From DASYTH01 sp035762905 (GTDB lineage Bacteria; Actinomycetota; Actinomycetes; Mycobacteriales; Pseudonocardiaceae): a stretch of DNA of 64,000 nt. Positions 1 to 7,339 of the stretch are shown here, one piece after another (within the stretch, counting starts at the first letter, position 1; each line of letters starts with the position of its first letter). A model generated the notes under the pieces. That model saw only the letters and a program-made list of their open reading frames with translations. It had not been told where the DNA came from and made no database searches. The stretch covers positions 1 to 64,000 of the forward strand of contig NZ_DASUCC010000040.1 in NCBI RefSeq assembly GCF_035762905.1. Direction: 5' to 3'. The position numbers and the translations under genes were made by a program.

Positions 1-642
1 AAGGTTCTCGTGGGTGACGGTGAGCCGGACGATCGGGCCGTGCGGCTCAAGGTCGAAGGTGACCCTGGACGGCTCGTCGACGCCCTCTCGGTCCGGCACC
101 GACCAGGTGGTCACCAGCCGTGCCGGCGGCACACTTTCGACAACCGTGCCGACGACGTCGGCGATGCCGGAACCGTCGAGGCGCCGATGCTCCCACCTCG
201 ATCCGGGCCGCCAGTCGGAAACGTTGCTGTGGCCCCAGTACTGTGCGGTGAGATCCGCGTCGGTCAGGGCCTGCCAGACCCGCTCCGGCGTGCTCTCGAT
301 GTAGGTGACGTAGACGAAGTTCGGCTTGTCAGTCATGTCGTCCTCTGCTTGTCGTTTGATCGTGCTGAGTGCCCGCAACCGAGGACGTTCGAACTTGTCG
401 ATCCAGCGCTCCTGAATCTCTTGCAGCGGAACGGGATTGAGGTAGTGCAGTTTCTCCCGTCCGCGGCGCACCGTGCTGACCAGGTTGGCCGCCTCGAGTA
501 CGGCCAGGTGCTGTGTCGCGGACTGACGGGTCATGTCGACCCGCGCGCACAGCTCGCCGAGCGTCTGTCCGTTGTGCTCGTGCAGCTGGTCCAGCAGGTA
601 CCGCCGGGTCCGGTCGGCGAGTGCCTTGAAGACAAGATCCAT
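1..642 (-). CDS. ArsR-type regulator fused to an SRPBCC (AHSA1-like) domain, C-terminus missing
   Basis: One open frame runs from the ATG at 642 to the window edge without a stop. Residues 1-102 are an ArsR winged helix (start MDLVFKALADRTRRYLL; recognition region VDMTRQSATQHLAVLEAANL). From about residue 103 the frame continues into an SRPBCC/AHSA1 fold (FVYVTYIESTPERVWQALTD, then QYWGHSNVSDWRPGSRWEH). The site where a separate SRPBCC gene would start (ATG at 336) is in the same frame with no stop before it, so this is one fused protein. ArsR-SRPBCC fusions are known in actinobacteria. The cysteine pair of metal-sensing ArsR proteins is absent (ELCARVD), so a hydrophobic ligand bound by the SRPBCC cavity is more likely than a metal. 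A GTG at 654 is an alternative, possibly leaderless, start. Confidence 0.85.
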   Translation of the reverse strand, partial: MDLVFKALADRTRRYLLDQLHEHNGQTLGELCARVDMTRQSATQHLAVLEAANLVSTVRRGREKLHYLNPVPLQEIQERWIDKFERPRLRALSTIKRQAEDDMTDKPNFVYVTYIESTPERVWQALTDADLTAQYWGHSNVSDWRPGSRWEHRRLDGSGIADVVGTVVESVPPARLVTTWSVPDREGVDEPSRVTFDLEPHGPIVRLTVTHENL

Positions 643-660
643 GTCCGGTTGCACACCCCA

Positions 661-689
661 CGTTATGCAGTCATACGCCTGCATGTCAA
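661..689 (-). promoter_or_regulatory. Promoter with embedded inverted repeat upstream of the ArsR-SRPBCC gene
   Basis: On the minus strand there is a perfect -35 box TTGACA (689-684), a 17-base spacer and a -10-like ATAACG (666-661). The spacer contains the inverted repeat ATGCAG-N8-CTGCAT (665-684). A palindrome between -35 and -10 is a classic repressor site, so autoregulation by the ArsR half is likely. Transcription would begin near 654, where a GTG codon lies in frame. Confidence 0.55.
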
Positions 690-1077
690 GCCCGCGCACC
701 GACGACCGGGGATGTCGGTAACTCCGGGCTACGACAGCGTGCTGCCCACCGATGCGCTGCTGCGCTATCGCGACGGCCGGCCACTAACCTCGCGTCACTA
801 CGTCTGTTGCGTTCGTCGCCTGCTCCGGCCTGCGTCGCTCGTGGGCCTTGCTCGATGTCGTCTGGGCACTCGTGTGGCGAGCTGTAGCTGACAACCGGCT
901 CACTCCCCCGCAGCTGTCCGCGCCATTGCTGGCCACATCGATTCGTGCGGCGCCTCGACCGCTAGCTCGGGACGATCGCTCGGCTCGGAGTCGGGTGCGG
1001 CTTCCCGCCGGCGAGTTGCGCCCGTGGCGGAGTCCGTCGCAGCTAATATCAGCGCTGTCGATGGCGGAGGGAACACA
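690..1077. other. Gene-free stretch with one integrase scrap
   Basis: No intact gene is visible on either strand. The only recognisable piece is the 21-codon tyrosine-recombinase scrap at 739-801. The long plus-strand frame through this stretch is mostly antisense to the ArsR-SRPBCC gene. GGAGG at about 1066-1070 is the ribosome binding site of the XRE pseudogene that follows. Confidence 0.5.
739..801 (+). pseudogene. Tyrosine recombinase scrap A
   Basis: The frame reads VLPTDALLRYRDGRPLTSR and then HY, nearly identical to a segment of the larger integrase pieces at 6325-6773 and 8056-8391. Homology stops just after LTSR-HY. None of the catalytic residues is included. It is a leftover of recombination, not a gene. 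Confidence 0.65.
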
Positions 1078-1512
1078 GTGTCTGAAGAGGACTGGGCTGC
1101 TGTTGCGGCTGCGATAAGGCGGCGGGTGCGGGAGTTGGGTTGGCGGCAGCATCAGGTGGCGCAGCGCCCGCATGTGTCGCAGGCAGTCGTGCGGGAGTTG
1201 CAGCACCACACCGTGGAGCGCCGCCGCAGTCCGCGCACGCTGGCGGCCCTGTCGACGGCGTTGGGCTGACATCCGGAGCACTTGTCGGCTGTCCTGCACG
1301 GCCAGCCCATCCCCGCGGTGCCGGCTGCCGTCGAGGATCACGCCTGGGCGTAGACGGTCGATGAGCGTCTGCACGAGATCATCCACCGGCTAGACGTTCT
1401 TCAGGCCGACATTTCGACCATCACTGACCATCTCGGTGCCGGCCGACGGGCGTTGTCGACGGGTGCCGTTCTGCGGTGGTGGGGTCGCCTCGGACCGGTT
1501 CGATGGGCTTGA
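1078..1512 (+). pseudogene. XRE-family helix-turn-helix regulator with two in-frame stops
   Basis: A GTG at 1078 follows a good GGAGG by about eight bases. The frame begins VSEEDWAAVAAAIRRRVREL and has an XRE-type helix-turn-helix (WRQHQVAQ, VSQAVVREL). TGA at 1267-1269 interrupts the run ALG-stop-HPEHLSAVLHG, where a Trp codon (TGG) would be expected. TAG at 1351-1353 is a second nonsense codon. Beyond it the same frame continues sensibly as a coiled-coil tail (RLHEIIHRLDVLQADIST) to TGA at 1510-1512. This looks like a recently decayed DNA-binding protein. The first 64 codons could still be translated, but without the tail. Confidence 0.75.
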
Positions 1513-1542
1513 CGTCGAGGGCGTCGGCCAATCCTGTCGGCC

Positions 1543-1845
1543 GTGCCGTTCATGAGGTCCGCCGGGATCTCCGTGCTGCTGGAAACACACCAACGCGCCG
1601 CGCCGCACACCGCGGTATTCATCGTCGCACCAAGCCGAACCACGCTGCGGCCACTACAGGTCACCGGCCTGGACACCGTCCTCGACCTCTACCTGTCCGC
1701 CCCGACTCGCCTCACCAGAACGGTCCCGGCAAACGACACCATAGGCACGCCGCACCTCCCGTCTTCTCCGCTATCAGCGAGTGCGTCCCGCCGCAGGCAC
1801 GCATCCCACCCGGATGACCAGCATCAAGGGCCCGCTACGGATTAA
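1543..1845 (+). pseudogene. STAS-domain (anti-anti-sigma) protein, N-terminus missing
   Basis: The frame VPFMRSAGISVLLETHQ followed by VTGLDTVLDLYLSAPT matches the second half of a STAS anti-sigma-factor antagonist, where the conserved site is normally D-S-[AS]-G-[IV]. Here the phosphorylatable Ser/Gly environment is RSAGIS, with Arg in place of the usual Asp. The first ~45 residues of the fold are absent and the upstream sequence belongs to the XRE pseudogene tail. I treat it as a fused remnant. A GTG at 1543 could start a truncated product. Confidence 0.6.
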
Positions 1846-2274
1846 CGGCAACGGCGAGAGTAGGACGCAGGCTGGTTTCATCTGAGGCTACCCTCGGTGA
1901 GACCAGGTGCCATGCGCGTGCTCGATCCACCGCCGGTGCTCCGCTCGCTGAGCATGCCATGCGATCTGCTGCGCCATAGTCACGTTCCGAGAGCGAAGCG
2001 TGTAGTTAACGAGCAAGATCGTCCTCGGACACCAGTCTTGGTGTAATGCCGCGATTCTCGCGAAATCTCACTATGGCCGACGGTCGTGGAAGTGCAGCCG
2101 AACCCCGTTGCGAGGCGTCGAGTCGCCTGGTCATCAACGTGGCCCGATGCTGGAGCAGACGTTGCGATGGTAGGTGAGCATGGCGAGAGGCAACCCCACC
2201 CGGACAGTGCCGCAAACCTTTCGCTGAAGGGGCGAAAGTCCTCGTGAAGCGGACACTCCTCTGTGCCGTGGCCG
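1846..2274. other. Gene-free stretch in decayed region
   Basis: No recognisable gene. It carries one copy of a 49-bp direct repeat (2023-2071). A short minus-strand frame reading MAQQIAWHAQRAEHRRWIE looks protein-like but has no start signal or recognisable family. Confidence 0.4.
2023..2071 (+). repeat. Direct repeat copy 1 (pair with 6821-6869)
   Basis: Begins CCTCGGACACCAGTCTTGGT. It aligns without gaps over 49 bases to 6821-6869 in the same orientation, with ten mismatches by my hand alignment (about 80% identity). The partner lies 48 bases beyond the end of an integrase fragment, so the pair may be diverged attachment-site repeats. Confidence 0.55.
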
Positions 2275-2461
2275 CGACCACCGATGAAAGCGGAACCTTT
2301 TCGGCGCCCTGGGCATCAGCCCGCTGCAGCGCGCGCAGCACGGCGAGCAGCCGCTCGTGCAACTGCTGCCACCCGCTGGCCTCGTGCCATTCGGTCAGCC
2401 GCCGCCAGCACGTTGCGCCTGAGGCGCCGAACAGGGCGGCGGTGGGCAGTCGGTTCCAGAG
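2275..2461 (-). pseudogene. IS5-family transposase fragment
   Basis: The minus-strand frame reads LWNRLPTAALFGASGATCWR, then RLTEWHEASGWQQLHERLL. This is the N-terminal region typical of actinobacterial IS5-type (IS4/DDE superfamily) transposases, which have a G-x-S-x-x-T-C-W-R-R-L-x-x-W signature. The DDE catalytic core that should follow is missing or out of frame. Only about 60 codons are recognisable. Confidence 0.6.
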
Positions 2462-2492
2462 CGACGTGCTTCTGGCATGTCTATTACGGTAG

Positions 2493-2708
2493 AAGCCGAA
2501 CGACGACTTCGCCTGGGTCAGGCTCGTCAGCCCACGTCGTATCGAGGTCGAACACGCTGGCCGCAACGGGGAAAGCATTACAGTAGCGCTGTGGATCGGT
2601 GCCCCTGACCTGCCGTGGGCAAGTTCTCTGTGGGGTTACGCTGCTCAGCGCGCCGAGGATTTGCTGGAGTGGGACGAGCACGCGCCGTCACCGTCCGCCA
2701 TCTCCTGA
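2493..2708 (+). pseudogene. C-terminal fragment of an unrecognised protein
   Basis: An open frame with no start codon, opening at a TAG (2490-2492), reads KPNDDFAWVRLVSPRRIEVE and ends WGYAAQRAEDLLEWDEHAP before TGA at 2706-2708. Composition and codon choice look like real coding sequence. Its 5' side abuts the IS5 fragment, which suggests that the insertion removed the front of the gene. I do not recognise the family. Confidence 0.4.
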
Positions 2709-2739
2709 GCCGGGAACGGTCGGCGGTAGCGTTCTCGGC

Positions 2740-3291
2740 ATGGCACCCGCACCCCGGCTCACGCTCGGCGAGCTGCCGCCGGTTGCGCGGGTGATCGCGT
2801 CGGCGACGACCGACGCGATCGCAGCCGCGCAGGTCGGCGACATGGCCGCGTTCGACGAGGCCTGCAGCTGCCTCCTCATCGACCCCGAGCATGCGCGCGT
2901 CATCCTTGGCGACGCCGTTCGGCTGCTGCTGGAGGAGGTGCTCCCGGACGGTGTGGACGGCGACGATCTCCGCGAGATCATCGGCCGCAGTGCCCGGTCG
3001 GCGGCACCGTGGTTTCCCGGCGTCGACCCGGGGGTGATGGTCGTCGTCCTCAGCGGGGCGCTCGGGATCCATCCGGACACTCCGCCAGGCCCCGTCACCG
3101 GGGAGGAGCGGGCGCCGGAGCTGGACGACCCGTGGGACGCGGTCCCACCGCGACCGTCGGCAGCCGCCGTCACACAGCAGGCCGTCGTCATCCTCGCCGA
3201 CCTGCTATCAGTGCGCGGCCGCCCGCTACGCGGCTACCTGGAAGCCGCATTCACCGAAATGGCGCGGCGAGAGACTGTCGAACAGCCCTGA
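2740..3291 (+). CDS. Conserved-looking hypothetical protein, 183 aa
   Basis: ATG at 2740 is chosen because the first half of the longer frame (from 2599) has no protein character. The product is acidic and Ala/Leu rich, largely helical, with the segment LGELPPVARVIASATTDAIA near the start and a Pro-rich, low-complexity stretch at about 115-145 (PDTPPGPVTGEERAPELDDP). It has no signal peptide, membrane segment or catalytic motif that I can name. A -10-like TAGCGT (2726-2731) sits eight bases before the ATG, so the transcript may be leaderless. It lies 164 bases before the spermidine-synthase-like gene in the same direction. Confidence 0.6.
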   Translation: MAPAPRLTLGELPPVARVIASATTDAIAAAQVGDMAAFDEACSCLLIDPEHARVILGDAVRLLLEEVLPDGVDGDDLREIIGRSARSAAPWFPGVDPGVMVVVLSGALGIHPDTPPGPVTGEERAPELDDPWDAVPPRPSAAAVTQQAVVILADLLSVRGRPLRGYLEAAFTEMARRETVEQP

Positions 3292-3455
3292 GCCGCACCG
3301 CCCACACTGGGCCGGAGCACTTGCCGGCGCCCGCACCGGCGCCGACGCACTGCCCCCGTCCCCCGTCCCTGGCTGCGCCGATTCCACACCACCGGCACAC
3401 TGTGTCGGCGCGCCGACCAACTCGCCGGACCCACCGCCCCGGAGCTGACCAACGC

Positions 3456-4172
3456 ATGAGTGCCCGCTTCCAGGAACTCGACTGGCGCCAGACGCCACTG
3501 GGTGAACTCACCCTGCGCCGACGGTGCGATCCCAGCAGCGGCAAGGAAATCCACGAGATCAAGCTCAACGACGAGTTCCTGATGTCCAGCATGTTCACCG
3601 TCGCCGAGGTCGAACTGGCCCGCCTCGCGCTCGCGGAAGTGGCACAGGAACCTTTGCACGTGGTCGTGGGCGGCCTCGGACTCGGCTACACCGCGCACTC
3701 CGTGTTGGAGCACCCGAACATCGGCTCGTTGCTGGTCGTCGACGCCCTCAACGAGGTGATCGAATGGCACCGGCAGGGACTCATCCCCGGCGGGAAAGCG
3801 TTGGCAGCCGACCGGCGTTGCCGACTGGTCCACGGCGACTTCTTCGCGATGCTCCGCTCCGGGCAGGGTTTCGACCCGGCAACCCCCGGCCGGTTGTTCG
3901 ACGCGATCATCGTCGACATCGACCACTCGCCACGTCACCTGCTACACCCCAGCAACGCTGACTTCTACCAGCCCGAGGGTTTGCGACGCCTCGCCGGACT
4001 GCTGCATCCCGGCGGGGTGTTCGCGCTGTGGTCCAACGACCCGCCCGACGACGAGTTCACCGCCGCCATGTCGTCGATCTTCACCGAAGTCCGCACCGAG
4101 GTCGTCAGCTTCCCCAACCCTTTGCAGAACCGCGACTCAGGCAACACCGTCTACCTCGCGAAACTCGGTTGA
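3456..4172 (+). CDS. Spermidine-synthase-like (aminopropyltransferase/SAM fold) protein
   Basis: A 238-aa protein starting MSARFQELDWRQTPLGEL. The Rossmann-type nucleotide motif is VVGGLGLGYTA (about residues 68-78). It is followed by VVDALNEVIEWH, HGDFFAML and the core strand DAIIVDIDHSP, in the order seen in polyamine aminopropyltransferases. Such proteins are common in actinobacteria and often annotated as spermidine synthase, but the conserved gatekeeping Asp segment of true SpeE is altered to DIDHSPRHLL. The substrate is therefore open: a methyl or aminopropyl donor such as SAM or dcSAM is likely, the acceptor unknown. ATG at 3456 is preferred over the long upstream extension, which is Pro/Arg-rich and non-conserved in appearance. 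Confidence 0.75.
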   Translation: MSARFQELDWRQTPLGELTLRRRCDPSSGKEIHEIKLNDEFLMSSMFTVAEVELARLALAEVAQEPLHVVVGGLGLGYTAHSVLEHPNIGSLLVVDALNEVIEWHRQGLIPGGKALAADRRCRLVHGDFFAMLRSGQGFDPATPGRLFDAIIVDIDHSPRHLLHPSNADFYQPEGLRRLAGLLHPGGVFALWSNDPPDDEFTAAMSSIFTEVRTEVVSFPNPLQNRDSGNTVYLAKLG

Positions 4173-4502
4173 TCGTCGTCGCCCGTCCGCCAGGGCCGGA
4201 ACTGGTCTCAGCCAACCGAGGAGACAGCGCTCCGACAGCCGACCCGTTTGCGCGACATCGCCCGCCCGGACGCAGCGCTGGTAGTGATCAGCCCTGGTAG
4301 CGTCCCCGAAGACGACGTCGAAGGCGTTGAGGGGCATGGCGTTGAGGGCGGTGTCAGGAGGACGCAGGGACCCGCTGCTCAGCTGTTCTTGATGGCGTTG
4401 CGGACTTCGCGGGCGATGTCGATGCCGCCGCCGAGTTGTTTCGGATCCGACTGGGGGTCGAGGCGGCCGCCGCGGATGAGTCCGCCGGAACGCCGACGCT
4501 AA
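4173..4502. other. Flank of the IS630 insertion with a minus-strand coding remnant (4379-4498)
   Basis: No intact gene. On the minus strand the frame SGGLIRGGRLDPQSDPKQL, then GGGIDIAREVRNAIKNS and TGA (4381-4379), looks like the last ~40 codons of a gene whose front should lie beyond the IS630 element. The matching upstream part, searched at 6136-6300, cannot be joined in frame, so the host gene was already damaged or the reading is wrong. Confidence 0.35.
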
Positions 4503-4529
4503 GTGGTCGCTTTCGGAAGTTCTTCGGGG
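4502..4529 (+). repeat. IS630 left inverted repeat
   Basis: 28 bases, AGTGGTCGCTTTCGGAAG followed by TTCTTCGGGG, exactly complementary to 6109-6136. Confidence 0.85.
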
Positions 4530-4544
4530 GTTGTGCGGACTCGA

Positions 4545-4868
4545 TCAGGATGGGTTGTCCAGGTAGAGGCGGCAGGCGCAGTCGAGGGCTTCTTCGGGGC
4601 TACCGCTGGGGAACCCGGAGGGCAGGATCTGGTTTTCGTAGCGGTCACTGCTGGCGAGGTAGAGCCCGCAGCCCCAGTGTCGGGCTGAGCCTGCGTAGCG
4701 CAGCCGGATCAGGGGCTGCAGGGTGCCGTCGGGCAGGTGTGCCTGGACGTAGACGAACGCACCGCGGTAGCGAAACTCCAGGTCGCCCGCCTGCGGCCAG
4801 TGGGTTTCGGCGTGGGTGCGCAACCGTTGCCCGACAGAGATCTTGGTGGACTCCGGTGGGGTAGTCAT
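4545..4868 (-). CDS. IS630 passenger protein of unknown function, 107 aa
   Basis: Begins MTTPPESTKISVGQRLRTHA and ends RLYLDNPS. The core is rich in aromatic and beta-type residues (LEFRYRGAFVYVQAHLPDG, then LIRLRYAGSARHWGCGLYLA), with no catalytic motif or membrane segment that I recognise. It lies inside the IS630 inverted repeats and is transcribed away from the transposase, 72 bases apart. Its open frame, balanced composition and position suggest a real cargo gene of this IS type; I believe similar small proteins accompany related elements in streptomycetes, but cannot check that here. A second in-frame ATG lies three codons upstream (4876). Confidence 0.6.
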   Translation of the reverse strand: MTTPPESTKISVGQRLRTHAETHWPQAGDLEFRYRGAFVYVQAHLPDGTLQPLIRLRYAGSARHWGCGLYLASSDRYENQILPSGFPSGSPEEALDCACRLYLDNPS

Positions 4869-4940
4869 GACCGACATCGTGCCTGACCGGCATCCTGGGC
4901 GCCGCCCCGAACTGTCGATCATGAAACGAGCCCCGTCCCG

Positions 4941-6072
4941 ATGCCCGTGGCCCAGGCCTGCCCAGTAACGGTGACCGGCGCGATCCGACGAGTGCTGATC
5001 CGGCGGTCCCGAGGTCACAAGACGCCGTATCGGGACAAGGTCCGGGCGCAGATCGTGCTGCTGGCCGCCCGCCGGTGGTCCAACACGGCGATCGCGGTGC
5101 AGGTGGGAGTCACAGTGGACACGGTCCGGACCTGGCGTGGCCGGTTCGCGGAGCAGGGGTTGGCGGGCCTGGCCGATCGTGCCCGCTCGGGTCGGCCGCC
5201 GCGGTTTACCGCGGTGCAAGTCGCGCAGGTCAAGGCGCTGGCGTGTCAGATACCGGCCCGTGCGGGGGGTGGCGTTGTCGCGATGGTCGTGTCCGGAACT
5301 GGCCCGGGAGGCGGTGACCCACGGTGTGGCCGAGGCGATGTCGGCCTCGACGGTGTGGCGGTGGCTGGCCCGGGACGCGATCAAACCCTGGCAGTACCGC
5401 TCCTGGCTGTTTCCGCGTGACCCGGACTTCGCCACCAAGGCCGGACGGGTGCTGGACCTCTATGAGCGTCGCTGGGAGGGCAAGCAGCTAGGGCGCGGGG
5501 AGTACGTGATCTCCAGTGATGAGAAGACCTCGATCCAGGCACGGTGCCGCTGCCATCCGAGCTTGGCGCCGGGGCAGGCGCGGATGATGCGGGTCAACCA
5601 CGAGTACGACCGGGGCGGGGCGGTGGCGTACCTGGCCGCCTACGACGTGAGCAGGGCTCGGGTGTTCGGGCGGTGCGCACCCTCGACAGGGATCGTGCCG
5701 TTCATGGCGTTGGTCGAGCAGGTCATGACAGGTGAGCCGTATGCCTCGGCGAAGCGGGTGTTCTGGGTGGTGGACAACGGATCCTCCCATCGCGGCAACG
5801 CAGCGATCGATCGGCTGGCCGCACGGTTCGGCAACGCGGTCATGGTCCACACCCCGGTACACGCCTCATGGTTGAACCAGGTGGAGATCTTCTTCTCCGT
5901 TGTGCAACGCAAAGTCGTATCACCCAACGACTTCACCAACCTCGACGAGGTCAAACAACGACTTGCCGAGTTCGAGAAGCGATACAACGCGACAGCCAAG
6001 CCCTTCCAGTGGAAGTTCACACGTCGCGACCTGCACGACCTCCTGGCCAGGATCAGCGAGCACGAACGCTAA
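4941..6072 (+). pseudogene. IS630-family transposase interrupted by a +1 frameshift
   Basis: The first frame (from ATG 4941) gives a helix-turn-helix region: AIAVQVGVTVDTVRTWRGRF, then GLAGLADRARSGRPPRF. Around 5250-5262, at CCGGCCCGTGCGGGGGG, homology moves to the next frame (GVALSRWSCPELAREAV) and runs to TAA at 6070-6072. The second part holds the DDE core: VISSDEKTSIQARCR, then VFWVVDNGSSHRG, then HASWLNQVEIFFSVVQRKV. One extra base explains the shift. A G6 run at the site leaves programmed frameshifting possible, but the direction is +1, not the usual -1. Start to end would be about 377 residues, normal for the family. Confidence 0.85.
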
Positions 6073-6108
6073 GACATCCCTACCGAACTCCCACACGCAG
6101 CATGATCA

Positions 6109-6136
6109 CCCCGAAGAACTTCCGAAAGCGACCACT
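6109..6136 (-). repeat. IS630 right inverted repeat
   Basis: Exact complement of 4502-4529; the plus strand starts CCCCGAAGAACTTCCGAAAG. It is followed by AA, completing the TAA flank. Confidence 0.85.
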
Positions 6137-6324
6137 AAGGCGCGACCAATCCATTGTCAAAACGGGCATCAGGATCGGGTGTGAGGTGGTAGTCCAGCCA
6201 GACCCCGGTCGTGTAGATCGATGCCGTCGATGCGGATGCCGGGTGGGTAGCCGGTGGCCGGGGTGAAGGCGTCGCGTTCGATGCTGCGCATGAGCCCGCA
6301 CGACCAACCACCCTCGACCAGCGC

Positions 6325-6773
6325 GCTGGCCACCCCTCAGCCCCACCCTGGCCGCCTGCCTGACCGAGCACGCCACTGCCCGCGGCGCCGTGCTCCCCAC
6401 CGATCCGCTGCTGCGCTACCGCGACGGCCGCGCCTTGACGTCCCGCCGCTACGACCACCTCTGGAAACGCCTCGGCCAACACCTGCCCTGGGTCGCCGAA
6501 CACGGCATCTCCACCCACTGGCTCCGGCACACCACGCTGACTTGGGTGGAACGGCACTTCGGCTACCGCATCGCCCGCGCCTACGCCGGCCACACCGACA
6601 CCACCGGACCAGCCACCACCACCTACATCAAAGCCAGCCTCCAAGAAGTCGCCACCGCCTTGGCCGCCATGACCGGACAAACCCAACGCCACCCCACAGT
6701 CCCCGCCGCAGACGCCCTCGGCGTGTCTGACTTGACCACCACCGACCCGCCGTCTGTACACTCTGGAGCATGA
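6325..6773 (+). pseudogene. Tyrosine recombinase fragment B (C-terminal catalytic half)
   Basis: The frame reads LAACLTEHATARGAVLPTD, LLRYRDGRALTSRRYDHLWK, then GISTHWLRHTTLTWVERHFG, RIARAYAGHTDTTG and TTTYIKASLQEV. It therefore contains the box II H-x-L-R-H motif, the downstream G-H pair and the nucleophilic Tyr (TTTYIKAS). The N-terminal arm and the first catalytic Arg region are missing; sequence before about 6325 is unrelated. Fragment D at 8056-8391 supplies just the part that is missing here. A truncated protein from an internal GTG is conceivable but should be inactive. Confidence 0.75.
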
Positions 6774-7090
6774 AATCTCCGGGATTCCCGGGGATTACAG
6801 GGGTTTTCATGATCATCCCCCCTCGGACACCGGTCTTAGTGAAATCCCGCGAATCCGGTGAGATCACACGCGTCTGTGTTGCTTGCTCCGTGTTTGGTCG
6901 GTCCGGTAATTCGGCTGTATGGCGAATGGGCACGTTCCCGGTGCGGGTCGACGCGATCGTCCTAGCTGGGACGGCTATCGACGTGGCCACCACGCCCACT
7001 TGCCTCGGCCGCTCAGGTCGCTGTGACCGGTCCGGAAATCTGTACGTGCAGTCCGGCTTGCGCGAGTCGGTGGAAGTACGGTGCGGGTGT
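6774..7090. other. Gene-free stretch holding repeat copy 2
   Basis: No recognisable gene. It starts with the near-palindrome CCGGGATTCCCGG (about 6778-6790), then carries the second copy of the 49-bp direct repeat. The rest is unassigned sequence leading into integrase scrap C. Confidence 0.45.
6821..6869 (+). repeat. Direct repeat copy 2 (pair with 2023-2071)
   Basis: Begins CCTCGGACACCGGTCTTAGT and lies 48 bases after the stop of integrase fragment B, the normal place for an attachment site beside an integrase gene. About 80% identical to 2023-2071, same orientation. Confidence 0.55.
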
Positions 7091-7174
7091 GATGACCTGT
7101 GGAAACGGCTCGGTGACGAACTGCCCTCGGTGACCGCCCACGGCATCTCCACCCGCTGGCTGCGCCACACTGAG
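7091..7174 (+). pseudogene. Tyrosine recombinase scrap C
   Basis: DDLWKRLGDELPSVTAHGIS followed by TRWLRHTE matches the box II segment of fragment B (HLWKRLGQHLPWVAEHGIS, THWLRHTT). The catalytic H-x-L-R-H is present, but homology ends immediately after it. A 28-codon remnant. Confidence 0.65.
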
Positions 7175-7339
7175 CGACATAGCCGAGCAACTCGAACTGC
7201 TCCGGAGTGACGCCGGGCGTTCCTGTGCTCGTGAACCGGACTCCCGACGGCAGCAGGCCTCAACGAGCTGCCCGGCGAACGGTGTCACGCCCTACCGGCG
7301 CCCGTAATACTGTGGTATCGCGGCGACGGAAGGCGGACG

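Larger units (their letters stand above)
4503..6135 (+). mobile_element. IS630-family insertion sequence, near-intact
   Basis: An element of about 1.63 kb bounded by 27-28 bp perfect terminal inverted repeats (outer sequence GTGGTCGCTTTCGGAAG at 4503-4519; complement at 6119-6135) and flanked by TAA on both sides (4500-4502; 6136-6138). IS630 elements duplicate TA on insertion, which fits. It carries a transposase in two frames (4941-6072) and a small opposite-strand passenger gene (4545-4868). The perfect ends suggest a recent arrival compared with the rest of the region. Confidence 0.85.

Noticed and set aside
10..891. A 293-codon plus-strand frame at the left edge
   Set aside because: Mostly antisense to the ArsR-SRPBCC gene. 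Only the integrase scrap at 739-801 is meaningful in it.
5245..5265. Programmed -1 frameshift in the IS630 transposase
   Set aside because: The shift needed is +1 (one extra base), and there is no slippery heptamer suited to -1.
6169..6291. A 40-codon minus-strand frame starting MRSIERDAFTPATGYPPGI
   Set aside because: It looks protein-like, but it stops before the IS630 end and cannot be joined in frame to the remnant at 4379-4498, so I could not defend an interrupted gene.
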